Shown in pieces: positions 45,351 through 57,636 of a DNA stretch of 64,000 nucleotides. How positions within the stretch are numbered: position 1 is the stretch's first letter; each line of letters begins with the position of its first letter. The notes beneath the pieces are model-generated. The model was not told where the DNA came from. It did not search any database and saw nothing but the letters and a program-made list of their open reading frames with translations. The position numbers and the translations under genes are program-made. The DNA is from Dipteris shenzhenensis. Taxonomy: Eukaryota; Polypodiophyta; Polypodiopsida; Gleicheniales. The stretch lies in the NCBI GenBank assembly GCA_047967505.1, contig CM106539.1; one strand, 5' to 3'.

Positions 45351-46780
45351 TCAACTTTCCAGAGTGTGCAATGTGTACTTCCCACTAACTAAGCCATATG
45401 TCCATGACGGAATACCACCTTCTTGGATAGATCCATTGCACCACCATTTACTTATGGCCTTGCTTTGTATGGTAGCCTCTTGCTTTGTTGTACTAAGCCT
45501 CCATCTTTCACACATTGATACATGTTCTATCTGTAAAGGCTTCTTCATGAGATTCTATGCATGCTTTTGCAAACTTTGTCTCTAGTGGAAAAGGCATATG
45601 TGTTCTTGTCCCACCATCACATTTTTTAGGCCACCATTTAACACAATTTTAACTACATTCCAAATGGCCCTGAACTCAATCCATGGAGATTGGTTGGATA
45701 CCTTGTTTAATTGTTGCACTAAGTAGCTCCTAGAATAACACTTGGCTTGCCATGTCTTCCTCTTCCATCTCATAGGTGGCTATGGTCATTAGTACTTTGA
45801 CACTGAAACTCATAAAAATCAAATAAATATCATGCTACCACAAAAAATATAAATTAATTATCTAAAGTTAGACATACCTCAGAACACATACGCGTCGTGC
45901 CATTGTATTGCACCCAACGATTCAATGGGTGTGAACAAACAGCACCCATGTTGAATGAAGGCCACCATTCCCACTAAATCTCATGCAGTTTGCAAGATCT
46001 ACCTCTAATCTTGGCCACCTTGTTGACATCTTGAGCATGAAGCACATATCATTTGGTAGTTCTTGCCCCAAAAAATTACCACCATGAAAGAAGGAGTACA
46101 TTGATATTTTCCTTAGCAATAGCAGATTGTCATATCCTTCTTCCAGTGGCACCATCTTTTTCTCATGGGCAACAATGCATCGAAACCAGTAGCAATGTCA
46201 TGAACATGAAAATAGATGGGTGGGAAGCATTAACCAAAATAGATAGGTAGCAAGCATACTACCTTTGATTCTCCATTAATAGAATATTCTCTTCCAAAAA
46301 GCTATTTGATTTTGCATCCACAAAAATTTCTTCATGTTAAAGGCCTTTACTTCCACACATCATGGAATTCATTAGCATTTCCCTAGCCATGCTCATCTGA
46401 ACTTTGCGAGGACCTATATTTTTGTCGACCATCAAAATATTTTGCATGAAGTCTCTTTTTTTCCCCCCGATACTATGTTGGACCCAATAAAGATGCTCAC
46501 CAATATGAACCATTATGCAAGTCAATGTTTCATCATGTGGCATCACATAATAAACCAACATTGACAAGTGTCAACACAAGATGTAGGTTTTTGCAATAGT
46601 GGCACACATTTCTATTGAGCCCCTAACCCCAATGCTACCCTCTTTGGCTAAGATACTTTGAATAAATTTGTGTTTTATATTATTATTGTTAATGTAGTAA
46701 GGATAGATCACTCTATGGCATTGCAAAGACATCACACAATACTTAACCATAGTAGGATCGATTGGCATGCCACAAGTTCC
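45351..46780 (-). pseudogene. Degenerate copy of the MULE-like SWIM transposase
   Basis: Blocks line up, in order, with residues about 65-430 of the intact protein at 61352-64000. Examples are VYYVMPHDETLTCIMVHIGE with its IYYCFPHERVKTTRCAVHVG, CFMLKMSTRWPRLEVDLANC with HIFKMSTIGPGSGVDLVNRM, TWVLFVHTH with QWVHFDHVH, VLMTIATYEMEEED with RELLTIAICEFKVED, and IVLNGGLKNVMVGQEHICLF with TVYNGGPENVMDGRERTCVF. The FWELL tryptophan is a TAG stop. Several frames are needed and the C-terminal part with the SWIM finger is missing. Between CSE and KVLMTIA the relic has about 70 extra bases starting GTATGT and ending TTTCAG that the intact copy lacks. Confidence 0.72.
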
Positions 46781-47329
46781 ACAGCCACTGGGTTACACAC
46801 ATGGCATCCCAACTCCGTGATCACAATAAGCCATAACCCAAGGATGGGTAATAAAATGGATTCAGGAGTATGTTGTCTCTGTGCCAACATGGACTTAGGT
46901 AGCACAGAATGTGTGTCTAGAGTAGTGCAAAGCTTTGCTTGTACTTGCATAAGGTTAGGAATAATCCCTCTTAGGAATCCAACTTGCATGTTCTACATGC
47001 CAGTTCTATATGCAACTCCTACATGCGAGTTTTTAAATGCAAATCCCTATTCCAGGTCTTCACATTGTTGGTAAGGTGATAGCATGAAATGGGATGTGAA
47101 TTTTTAAAACCTATAGACATTGCTTTAGGGTCCAATATTATTTTAATTGAACGGTTACCGAGACGTTGTCGATCGAAGATGTTGGTTTTCCATGGCCATG
47201 TTTGGCATCCATTTGCAAAATAGGATGAAAGTTGACCGTACTCTAATTCACAATGTTACAAAGATTCTTGCTAGGAACTATTGCATTTGGTGTAAGAAAA
47301 TGTGTTACTTTTAAGGATCCGTATACTTT
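46781..47329. other. Sequence upstream of the MULE-like relic
   Basis: May include the start of the relic, but no residue-level match was convincing. Nothing else recognised. Confidence 0.35.
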
Positions 47330-48235
47330 TTCACCACTTATCAAAATAATGCATTGTTGGTCTTCTAGTCATGCAAATGCGACCCGATGGCCACGATACT
47401 TTGTAAGGGACTCAAACCAACATATATTGTATCCCTTGCAAAGTGTCATGGCCATCGGATCACATTTCCATGGTTTTTTCCATGCATCCCCTCTTTTGGT
47501 TTAAAATAATGCCTCAATGGTGTTCTAGTCATGCAAATGGGACCGAGGACCACGATACTGTTCAAGGGACTCAAAATCACCTATTTTGAGGCCTATACAA
47601 ATTATCATGGCCATTGGATCCCATTTTCATGGTCAAGAATGAACATTTCCATGTTTTTTTCCATACATCCCCTCTTTTGGTTCGAAATAATGCACTGATG
47701 GAGTTCTAGTCATGCAAATGGGACCTGATGGCCACGATACTTTGCAAGGGACTCAAAATAACCTAGTTTTATGCCTTTTCATAGTATCATGGTCATCTAA
47801 TCCCATTTTCATGGTCAAGAACGAACATTTCCATGCTTTTTGCCCATGCATCCCCTCTTTTGGTTTGAAATAATGCACCGGTGGTGTTCTAGTCATGCAA
47901 ATGAGACACGATGGCCATGATACTTTGTAAGGGAATCAAAATCACCTAGTTTTTTGAGGCCTATGAAAGTATCATGACCATTGGATCTCATTTTCATAGT
48001 AGGGAATGAACATTTGAATGTTTTTGCCCATGCATCCCCTCTTCTGGCTTGAAAATAATGCCCTGATGGTGTTATAGTCATGCAAATGGGACCTAATGGC
48101 CATGATACTTTGCAAGGGACTCAAAATCACCTAGTTTGAGGTCCATGCAAAGTAAAATGGCCATCAAATCCCATTTTCATAGTAGGGAATGAACCAATCC
48201 ATGTTTTTCCCCTCTTCTAGTTCAAAATAATCATA
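47330..48235. repeat. Tandem array of five fold-back units (about 160-185 bp)
   Basis: TCTAGTCATGCAAATG recurs at 47364, 47524, 47705, 47888 and (as TATAGT...) 48073. Within each unit the left part reads AAATGGGACC(T/C)GATGGCCA and GATACTTTGCAA. The right part reads CAAAGTATCATGGCCAT followed by GGATCCCATTT, which is the reverse complement of the left. Each unit is thus a hairpin of about 100 bp plus a linker containing CATCCCCTCTTTTGGTT. Confidence 0.82.
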
Positions 48236-49559
48236 AGCATTGCCGTAATGCAATGTTTTATGCATCAAAATGTGTGATCATATGTTATGGAACCCCCATT
48301 AGCTCCATGTGATAGATTAATTTTTTTTTGGATAGTGCTCAATGTATTGATAAGAAAAAATCATTATCGATGCTTTTTTCATCGTTAGTACCGACAAAAA
48401 TAGCGACTATGGTAAATTTCCAAAGCATTTTTCGATGAAAAATATCAATGGAACATGGCATAATCAATGATTAAACGAATGGGTTCAAATTTTGGCATTC
48501 TTTGATCTCATGTATGGATTATGGTGTTTTAATGATCATGTGTATCCTTTGTAGATGTCTTCAAGCTCATTAGAGTCGGAAGAAGAGACTAGTAGAGAAA
48601 ATCTTTATCAACGAGCCTTGTGTGATTGTGTGTGATGAAAAGAACAAAGAAGGAGATTATGCAACATATCAAGAACACACGAGATTATGCTTTCAACCCT
48701 TACTAGCGATACAATTGAAGATGAGGTGGAAGTCATGTTTTAGCTTCTTTATGAGTGAATTCATTAAAGTCATTTCATGTACCAACTTTTCGTGCTTTTA
48801 TGTAACTTATGTGAGATGATTAACTAAATTATTTTCATGCAGGGAGATGAAATTGTTCCATGGATTTTGAGAGCATACACATTGCATAATCATCCTCACG
48901 AGAGGAGTGTATCATAGCTGCACCTTTCACCCCATATTTTCATCCCTTGGATCACTTTGTCCACATTGACTATGCGGTCTTCTTTGACTTGCATCATTTG
49001 ACAAAGATTATAGTTCTACTGCAGCATACCTCACACATTGCTATCAGTTCTTTTGGGTTGGTGACACTCTTGTATGTCACAACCTACTGGATCATATCTT
49101 CATGGCTACATTGACTAGCTTCACATCTGGATTCCTCTTCTGTAGAGCAGCTGCATAGTCCATGGAGACTTATGACATGTTCACCTTGACATGTTCCACA
49201 TGTAGCCATATACACAGTTCTCCACACAGTCATCTTTCGATCGACCAATCTTTAATCTAGGTGGACTTTACCTTTTCCATATTTCCTTCCTCTTTCTTTC
49301 GACCAATCTTCTAGGTTTTATTACAAAGGCAAAGAATGATCCACAACTTAAGAGGGGGAAATACATGTTATATATAGGATCATAAGCTATACTTATTGTA
49401 CATGCTTTTACTATGTAGTCACTGTGCTCATATATGCACATACTACTGTGATTTCTTTTTAGTTTTCTTTTCCAGTTTTGGATTCTATCATATGCATCAA
49501 ACAAAACACAAAAGGTCTTGTACATGCAACGTCTACTTACCTAGTGCAATCTAAGAGTG
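48236..49559. other. No gene recognised
   Basis: Unassigned. A purine tract (CTTAAGAGGGGGAAA, about 49345-49360) looks like a polypurine tract but no LTR pair or coding sequence supports it. Confidence 0.35.
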
Positions 49560-49572
49560 GCTGTTAAGGATT

Positions 49573-50450
49573 TTGAATGGACTAGGAGAGGGATACGAGA
49601 ATCTAGTCCAAAGTATTGCCATCCAACGGCAAATTTTGACACTGGAAGAACTTCAGTCAGTCCTACTTGGTGAAGAACTCAGGACTCAGGCCATCCAAGC
49701 ACGAAAAGGTTATTCTAATGATCAGGCATTCACAGCTTCAGACAGAAGCAGAGGCAGAGGCAAAGGCAGAGGTAGATCATATAAGAAAAGTGGTCATCAT
49801 CAGCAACAAAATCAAAGTTAGAATCAGCATCAACATCATCCTCAACAACATTAAAAATCAGCAAAGAGGAAATCATTCCAACCGAGGAAGATTTCAAGGA
49901 TGAGGGAATGCATCCACCAACGTGTCAAACATTCAGTGCAACTATTGTCACAAGTTTGGACACTATGAAAGAGATTTCCGCAAGAAGCAATACGACCAAG
50001 GCGGTCAATCTAGTAGTAATCGAGGGAATTCTCGAGGCAGAGGAAATCATCGTGGTGGACATTCTAGTCATAGTCATTTTGCAAATGAACATGGGAATAT
50101 GTTTCTTGTAAGCGAGGAAATGTATTAGACTGATACAGTGTACCTAGACATTGATTACAATCCCAAAGAGGATTTTAGCTATCAAGTCAACCAAGTGGAA
50201 TAGGATCCTTGGTACATCGACAGCGGTGCATCATCTCACCTGACAAATCATCGGGAATGGTTCACAAAAATGAAGCAATTAGAAGGACAGAAGAATGTCA
50301 TCTACATAGTTGACAATACACTGAATCTAGTTCAAGGGATAGGTGTTATCCCTATGAACAATTTCATTGGTATGAAAGGATTAGTGAAAGATGTGCTCTA
50401 TGTTCTGAAGCTCAGCAAGAACCTTTTGTCAGTAGGTCTTCGACAGTGAT
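49573..50450 (+). pseudogene. copia-A gag end and protease
   Basis: Gag: NGLGEGYENLVQSIAIQRQI, LTLEELQSVLLGEELR, an Arg/Gly-rich stretch, then a zinc knuckle in another frame (IQCNYCHKFGHYERDFRKK, 49931-49985). Its last ligand is F instead of C. Protease: WYIDSGASSHLTNHREWF (about 50212-50265) and DVLYVLKLSKNLLSVGL. A TAG (about 50202) lies before the protease block and adjacent stops follow SVGLRQ at about 50448. Confidence 0.8.
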
Positions 50451-50525
50451 GAATGCACTATTAGAGACAAATCCAAAAGATAACAGCTAGTAGCAAAAGG
50501 TGTCAAGGAAGGACACTTATACAGA

Positions 50526-51510
50526 ATGCTAGCTATAGTACCAGATAAGCATGCCATGTCAGCTCAACCACAACAGATGCCACTATCTGCAAAATGGCAC
50601 AAGAGATATGGTCATGTCAACTTCAAGTACTTGTTAGATCTCAGGAATCAGAATATGGCAATTGGGATTTTGAAGCTACAGTTTCTTGGAAAAGTTTGCA
50701 AAGCATGCTACTTCGGCAAACAAAAGCGAACCAACTTCGTCAGAAGTACCTCTCGTGCACCAGGTATTCTTGATTTGATACATACAGATGTATGGGGTTA
50801 TGCCCAGACCCGTAGCATCAATGGTTCACTTTACTACTTGACTTTCATCGACGACTATAGCAGATATTGTTGGGTCTACTTTTTGAAAGATTTAAATCTG
50901 AAGTGTTTTCTAGATTTCAAGAATTCAAAGCCATGGTAGAAAACTAGACAGGTAGAAAGATCAAGGTCATAGATCAGATAGAGGAGGTGAATACATGTCT
51001 TCAGCATTCAAGAACTTTTGCATAAATCACGGCATTCGAAGACAATTCACATGTGCAAATACTCCTCAGCAGAATGCAAGAGCTGAAAGGAAGAATGGGA
51101 CTTTAGCAAACAGTGCTAGAGCAATGCTTAGTGAAAAGCATCTTTCGAATCAGTATTGGGCAGAAGCAATAGCCACTACAAACTATTTGCTTAATCAGCT
51201 TCCTACCAAACCGACACAGGGTATGACTCCTTATGAAGCATTCACTGGACACAAGCCACACATTGGGCATCTCCGCATATTTGGTTGCATAGCATATGCC
51301 CACATACATAATGATTATTGCTAGAAATTGGATGCGAAGTCAGCAAATGCATCATGGTTGGCTACAGTGAAGAAAGCAAAGCATACAAATTGTATGATCC
51401 CATCAACCGCAAAGTCATTATCTCCAAAGATTTTATCTTTGATGAGGAATCATAATGGAAAACCTCACCTACACAGGAGAGAGAAGCATCGCCTTCACAG
51501 TCATCTATAG
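50526..51510 (+). pseudogene. copia-A integrase
   Basis: Pre-integrase zinc finger WHKRYGHVNF...CKACYFGKQKRTNF, then the core LIHTDVWGYAQT (first D), FIDDYSRYCWVYFLKD, a 1-nt loss near 50960 before SDRGGEYMSSAF (second D) and NTPQQNARAERKNGTLANSA (catalytic E). YWAEAIATTNYLLNQLPT and GHLRIFGCIAYAHI follow. TAG at 51322-51324. All three catalytic residues can be read but in two frames. Confidence 0.85.
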
Positions 51511-51536
51511 AACATGTTGATGAAGAAGAGCAAGAA

Positions 51537-53227
51537 TTGCCAACAACACCCCAAGCAGAGCCACAGCAACTCAGATGGTCTACTAGGGAAAGCAGACCTC
51601 CAGTCAGATTGACATATGCTCAGAAAGGCAAAGCAATTCAGGTTGAAACCACCAATTATGCTCTTATGAATACCATCATGGCTATAGAAGAGCCAGTGTA
51701 CTTCAAAGATGTAGTAGACAAGCCAGAATGGCAAACTGCTATGAATGAAGAAATGGATGCTTTGTATAAGAATAATACTTGGGAATTATGCGACCTTCCA
51801 CCAGGAAAGAAGGCCATAGCAAACAAATGGGTATACAAAGTGAAGTACAATCTAGATGGCAGTATTCAAAGATACAAAGCCAGACTAGTTTCAAAAGGAT
51901 TTGCACAACAATATGGTTAGGACTATGATGAGACTTATGCTCCAGTAGCAAAGATGGATTCCATATGGTTCTTGATATCACTAGCGATGGAATGTGTACC
52001 AGCTCGATGTCAAGAATGCATTTCTCAATGGTTACCTAGACAAGGAACTCTACATGCAACAACCAGCAGGTTATGTTGAACCTGGATAGGAGAATAAGGT
52101 TTGCCATCTCAAGAAAAGCCTCTACAGCTTAAAGCAAGCACCCAAAGTTGGTACAGCAGAATTGACAAGTATTTTGCTAATTTGGGATACATGAAATCCA
52201 ATGCAGATCATACTCTCTACTACAAAGTTTAAGGGGAAGACATTACTATTGCACTTTTGTACGTAGATGATCTGATTGTGACAGGAGGCAAGGATAGCTT
52301 CATCAAAAAATTGAAACAAGACTTATCTGAAGAGTTCGACATGAAAGATCTTGGACTTATGTACTATTGTCTTGGAATTGAGTTTTGGAGAGATTCAAAT
52401 AGCACATTCATGAGTCAGCTCAAGTATGTTGACAGTCTCCTGAAGAAGTTTCATATGCCAGATTGCAAGATTGTAGCCACTCCCATGGAACAGAGTTTGA
52501 AACTTACTAAAGATTCAGAAAAGCCTATAGTCAATGATAGGTACTACAGGTAGCTCATTGGATCTCTTATATATCTGACAATCACATGGCCATATATTTG
52601 TTATGCAGTAAGCTCACTAGCATAGTTTATGGCAAATCCAAAATAGTCTCATTGGAATGTAGCCAAAAGAGCCTTGAGATACATCAGAGTACAAGATAGT
52701 TTGGGATAGAATACAGAGGAAGTCATCCATGGTTGCATGGATACTATGACAGTGACTATGCCGAAGATCATGAGACCAGGAGATCAACACAGGGATATGC
52801 ATTTTTCCTTGGTCAAGGTGCTATATCATGGTTGTCAAACAAACAACCAACTGTTTCTTTGTCTTCGACTGAAGCAGAATATAGAGCACTCACTACAGGT
52901 GCATGTGAGGCTATGTGGCTCAAAAGACTATTGTCAAAAACAGATTACTTTGATGAGTCAAAGCCAACAACAATATACTGTGATAATCAATTGGCTCAAG
53001 CATTGGCCAAGAATCCAGTATATCACTCCAAGACAAAGCACATTGATGTCAAAGAGCACTTCATCATAGAAAGAGTGTTACTTGGTGACATCACAATGCA
53101 GCATTGTGATAGCAAAGAAAATGTTGCAGACATCTTTACCAAACCAATCGGTAAAGAGCTATTCGAGAAACACCGACTAGCTCTTGGTTTGATGCAGAGG
53201 AAGGACATTCCCATTAAAGGGGTGTGA
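51537..53227 (+). pseudogene. copia-A reverse transcriptase and RNase H
   Basis: RT: WQTAMNEEMDALYKNNTWEL, ANKWVYKVKYNLDGS, RYKARLVSKGFAQQYG, TAG (51918), then DYDETYAPVAKM, a broken middle, and ALLYVDDLIVTGG (52250-52290) with the intact YVDD box, then EFDMKDLGLMYYCLGIE. TAG at 52551 and 52623 plus further stops to about 52730. RNase [66 protein letters not shown] and [11 protein letters not shown], with all acidic residues kept. The open 3' part (52733-53227) ends next to the polypurine tract. Confidence 0.88.
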
Positions 53228-53640
53228 TGGAATGTAATGCTTAGTCCTTCTTCGATTCCCTAGAATCATCATCTTGAGGGAAGGCCTACTTCATGATGTT
53301 GACCTTGAGGGAAGGTGTTGAGAGTTCACACTCAACATCATGTGATCATGTGTGCATAGCACCATCACGTGATCATATGTGCATAACACTAACCTTATAG
53401 AGTGCTATAAAGGAAAGGGTTAGATCCCCTAACCCTAACCCTAAATGGGTTTGTATATGTTCTATTTTTTTAACTAAATCTAGTGTACAGTTAGTCATTT
53501 GTGGCGTGCTCTCTAGCTGTGCCCTCTCTCCTCATCTCCACTCTTCTCCTCTCCAATCTTCATATTTTGTCACCCTTGTAGGCCTATGTTTGCACGAAAC
53601 ATAATACTCCCTAGAGGACCTCTAGTCCAACCTGTTAGGC
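53223..53640 (+). repeat. 3' LTR of copia-A
   Basis: Begins TGTGATGGAATGTAATGC after the polypurine tract. Contains two copies of ATCA(T/C)GTGATCAT(G/A)TGTGCATA (about 53336-53388), a TATA box GCTATAAAGG (53404-53413) and a telomere-like CCCTAA run (53427-53445). The right end is approximate. It could alternatively be the 5' LTR for the gag relic that follows at 53655. Confidence 0.6.
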
Positions 53641-53654
53641 CCAACCTAACCTAA

Positions 53655-54360
53655 GTGACAATGCAAATGTCTAGTGGGCCTGGATCCTCCCATCCCAATA
53701 TTGTGCCACCAAATCCATGGAACCCTTCATCAGAACAACCAATGTATGGGATAGGGCCCACCATTCCACAACCTCCTCTTATATTGCAAATGGTCCTTAC
53801 AGACGAAGCTATGAGAATCCCAATGCAAGTGCTAGACAGGGGGGCCACAACGCCACCTCTAGCTTTTCTAGGAAGGGATACCAACCCCTTAAGGAGAAAG
53901 CCTGCCACAATCTCTAAGCTAATCACCAACTTTATAGGAGAAGGAGAACCACTCTCCCATGTTGAGAGATTTGAACAAATCTGTGAGACCTTTGGTAATA
54001 TCGGGGATCTAAACAAGGTCAATGCTTTTGGATTGAGCCTTGATGGCAAGGGTGGACAATGGTTCAGAGCCTTAAAGTGTGAGGAGAAAATAAATTGGAA
54101 CACATTGTGAGCACATTGCATAAATCTGTCATTGTGGGGTTTGCCCCGAGTGGTCTCGATTAACCAGCTTTATGAGGTGAAGTAGAAGGAGACTGAGTCC
54201 TTAAGAGACTATATCTCTAGGATTAAACATATGAACTCACTATGTGAACCCATAGAGAGGATGAGTGGTGCACATATTTTGGCACACTTCCTCATAGGGC
54301 TAGGGGATGCTAAGCTACATGATCATCTATTTGTTATGAATCCCAATTGTTTTAGTTATG
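53655..54360 (+). pseudogene. LTR-retrotransposon gag relic (gypsy type)
   Basis: GEPLSHVERFEQICETFGNI, NKVNAFGLSLDGKGGQWFRA and LKCEEKINWNTL (to 54110) have the shape of the Retrotrans_gag domain (variable helix, then AxxWFxxL...I.SW). After a TGA the frame continues with LYEVK, ETESLRDYISRIKHMNSLCE and LAHFLIGLGDAKLHDHL. No protease or pol follows. A methionine-rich start lies 15 bp after the LTR-like sequence of copia-A. Confidence 0.65.
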
Positions 54361-54824
54361 CAGCAAGACGGTGTTACACCTAGGGGATAACATGAGGGAG
54401 AATCCCCAAAAGGATAAATCCTTAGCTTCATACGATATGTCCCAAATAGTAAGGGATTCAACTTCAGAAGCAACTAAGGATGCAAGAATGATGCCCAAGG
54501 TGCTAAAAATGAAAGAGTTGGCCACCGATCTATTGAACAAGTTCAACCAACAATGGAAGGCAAAAACATTGAAAGATTCTCCTAGCAACCCCCATCTATT
54601 TCCACAAAGAGATAATGTATGATATTGGGTATGCAGGGATCACATTTGAAGAGTGTCAAGGACGGCTCATGTTTGTTCTTAGCTTGATGAATGTGAAATT
54701 GTTAAGGAGAGGAAGATTGAAAGGGTGACTATCACGCTTATGAATAGGGCACTTGATACATCAATAACAAAAGCAGACCCAAAGAAATTCTGCATACAAT
54801 AAGAGAAGCACATATGGTGGTTAG
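54361..54824. other. Possible gag tail, no clear gene
   Basis: Open stretch 54371-54622 follows the gag relic and may be its C-terminal end. No knuckle or protease motif seen. Confidence 0.35.
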
Positions 54825-54990
54825 GTATTAACCTACGTTAGGTTAGATTAACCTTAGCTCAGTTATCTTAACTATTAGTTAGTTCCACTAAGTTAGTTGA
54901 ACTAACTATGGTGAGTCTAACCCTCACTAGGCTAGGTTAGACTAACTGATTAGCATCTAACTAGACAAATAGGTTAGTTAGTCTAACTGG
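54825..54990. repeat. TTAGTTAG/CTAACCTA low-complexity region with inverted words
   Basis: Dense GTTAG/CTAAC words on both strands, for example TAACCTACGTTAGGTTA (54831-54847), then repeated AGTTAGT and TAGGTTAG. Several short hairpins are possible. Confidence 0.7.
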
Positions 54991-55884
54991 CCATAATAGA
55001 TCTTTAGAGTAATAAGGAAACTTGATTTATGCACCTTGACAATGATAAACCTACTACCATTGCACCTTTTACACCATAAGAGCGGTACTACCTAATCAAG
55101 TTGAACCTAAAATTGATAATGGTATTGATCCTAATGAGATAGATATGACTCGATCTCAAATTTGGGTAGAGTCGACATGGGTGTGATTTTTGGGTGAGCT
55201 TTGGGTGGTGAGATTTTTCATTCTCCCCAACATTTTGGTGAGCTTGATCAGCAAAACCCAAGAATCTACCTAAATGTGGTCGGTGGAGAATCATTGTAGG
55301 ATCATGCCTCATTTGCATTGCTATTATCACGAGGGTTGTCCTCACTAAGAAGGACATGGGATGTCCATTTAACGAGTTAATGTTCCCCGCAAAATAGTAC
55401 CTTGCATACCCTTTCAAAGTTTACATCTGGATTAGATCTAATGGTGGTGGTTGTGATGGCCGCCTTTCCTCGGATAGGCCTCTGAGGTAGAGTAACTCTG
55501 ACCATGGATTCTGTTGTTGGGACTCCAACCCATTTACACCCCACCAGGTGGACACATTTTGAAGTGGGGCTTGTCCATACGTTCTATTCATGCTCGACCG
55601 CAAATAGTTGTGTGACTGGACAAAATAAGGGAGATTCCTATGGCATGCTTTCCCATTATGATCCAGGATAGAGCAATCAATGGCCTAGATTGAGTGTACG
55701 CCTCTGGAATGACAACGAGATTCAAATAGCTCCACTATACTAGAAGTGTGCATGCCTCTTTATGTGTAACTTAGGTCTGCTCCTTTCATTTTGCTATGGT
55801 TTGTCCATGAATTGCTAGCACATAATCATCCTTTGTTTCCACCATCTTTCGTTCTTTTCTACATCTTCTATGCATCTCTCCCGT

Positions 55885-56525
55885 ATGGTGATGGCAACGG
55901 TGCAGTTTGCCACTCTCACTATGCTATGTGACTTACGGAACTCCGACTTGGATGGCTGGCTTCATCTCACCTGCACTCGAGGATATAGGAGCATCAATTG
56001 GGCTCACAAAGTGATCCATCTATAGGCTCTTGCCCTGTGTTCTCAGCTTATCGAGGGAGACAAAGTGAACAATGGTGCACAACAGCTCGTGCTCAGTGAG
56101 GAGTTGATTAAGGATTGTCTGTTTCTTCCCATGGATGGAGCATTTGTTGCACCATATTCCTTCACCCAATCTATGATGGAGAATGAGTTTGGGGAGGGCC
56201 ATATTGGTGAGTATTGCCTCAGCAACTTTTGGCATGTAGACATACGAGAGTGTTTTCAATGGTCGGTGGAGGTGCGATTCTTATAGGCGAAGACCTACAC
56301 CATGTCTGTGATGACACATGCTCTCCAGCACCATGTAGAGTTCGAACTGGTGGCATGGGCCAGAGTCCTGAAGGAGCAAATTTGGTCAGAGGATGCCAAA
56401 ATTTCCTCGGCGAGCGCAAAGGGTTGACCTATCCACACAAAGATAGGTCAAATCTTGTCGATCCTTTTCCCCTGGAGGGACACCGAGATTCATTACAAGG
56501 CCGATGCTCAAATTTGAGTGCCTGA
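55885..56525 (+). pseudogene. Unrecognised coding relic
   Basis: One frame with stops at about 56024, 56284 and 56425 reads LCDLRNSDLDGWLHLTCTRG, IEGDKVNNGAQQLVLSEELI, VAPYSFTQSMMENEFGEGHI and LQHHVEFELVAWARVLKEQI. It looks like real former protein sequence because the frame is held across stops and has typical composition. I do not recognise a family; a retroelement or plant-specific transposon protein is likely. The interval 54990-55884 before it holds nothing I recognise. Confidence 0.35.
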
Positions 56526-57636
56526 GCCATTTGATTCTAGCTTGATTCTAGCTTGAGCACTGGAGTATGTGAAGCAGAGGGCGTGCTCCGGGTCAGTCGA
56601 AAGAGGATGTGCTAGGGGGAAGTGCAGACTCCACCATCTGTTACTTCTATCCCGCTAGCAATCTGAGCTCTTGACTTAGAGATGAATGTTCACTCACCCA
56701 CAACTCCCATATTGACAATATTGACAATGGTTATAGAGGATTTTTTGACGATAGACTCCATGGTCTAGGCGACAACGGCTGCGTAGGCTTTTCGTTTGAC
56801 AATCTCAATGGTCAATGTGTTTGCAATGCTAGTGTCTACGATTGTTGCATCAATAGTGTCATTGGTGGCAGACACATCAATGCCAGTGCCAACATCAATT
56901 GGGGGGCTGTGTCACTGGTGGCAAGCACACCAGTGGGTAGGTTTTGGCAGGGGGGATACAGTTCGGCAGCTCTTTGTGGCAGTGGAGGGACAAAAATGTT
57001 CCATCACCAACAACTTCATTGATGCCATTGCAGATGGTATCTACAGAGAGCACAGTGGTCACTTGTGTAGGAGAGGCCATAGTTCTCTCTAGGGCCCTAG
57101 AGCTGATGGATTCTTAGTCACCCTAGATGTTGCTGACTTACGCCACTCAACTGTCTCAGATGGCCAATCATCACTGGGAGGAGCAACAAATGGTAGTTGA
57201 TGATGGGCCTGCATGCGGAGGTGGTAGTGCTATGAAGGGAAAATGCTGCATTATAGGTACAAGCTAGGTGGGCAAAGCAGCTAGAAAAATGTGTGCAGTA
57301 GGTAGAAGATGTGGTAGAACATGTCTGCAACCTCCATGAGGAGTATGCAAGATCGACTGGGGGGAGGAGTTGGTGCAATGTTGGACGCCGCATGGATTAG
57401 CACACCAACTTGCTACAGTGCCCGATGACGTGTCTATCAATGTGGAGCAATAGGAAGATCTTTTAGCCAACATGCAAGAGGATGTGCAGGAAGAATGGAC
57501 AAAGCAAGTGTCTCGGTGGCACCGTGCAAGGATTTTGGAGATGTGCGAAAGAACTGCTCCACACTGCTCAGAGCCAATTTCTCTAATGAGTGCACAAACT
57601 AGCCCTATAGCACTCTCACCATTTGCACTCTAGGCA
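56526..57636. other. No gene recognised
   Basis: Short stretches such as VPDDVSINVEQ...LLANMQEDVQEEWTKQ (about 57420-57510, plus) look helical but match no family. They are probably remnants of the element represented at 55885-56525. Confidence 0.35.

Larger units (their letters stand above)
49560..53640 (+). mobile_element. copia-A, Ty1/copia retrotransposon, 5'-truncated
   Basis: End of gag, protease, integrase, RT and RNase H in copia order on the plus strand, then a polypurine tract (ATTAAAGGGG, to 53222) and a 3' LTR from 53223. The 5' LTR and most of gag are missing. Many stops and several frameshifts. Confidence 0.88.

Noticed and set aside
53427-53445. CCCTAA repeats as an interstitial telomere.
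   Set aside because: Only about three units, placed inside an LTR next to its TATA box. Too short for a telomere relic.
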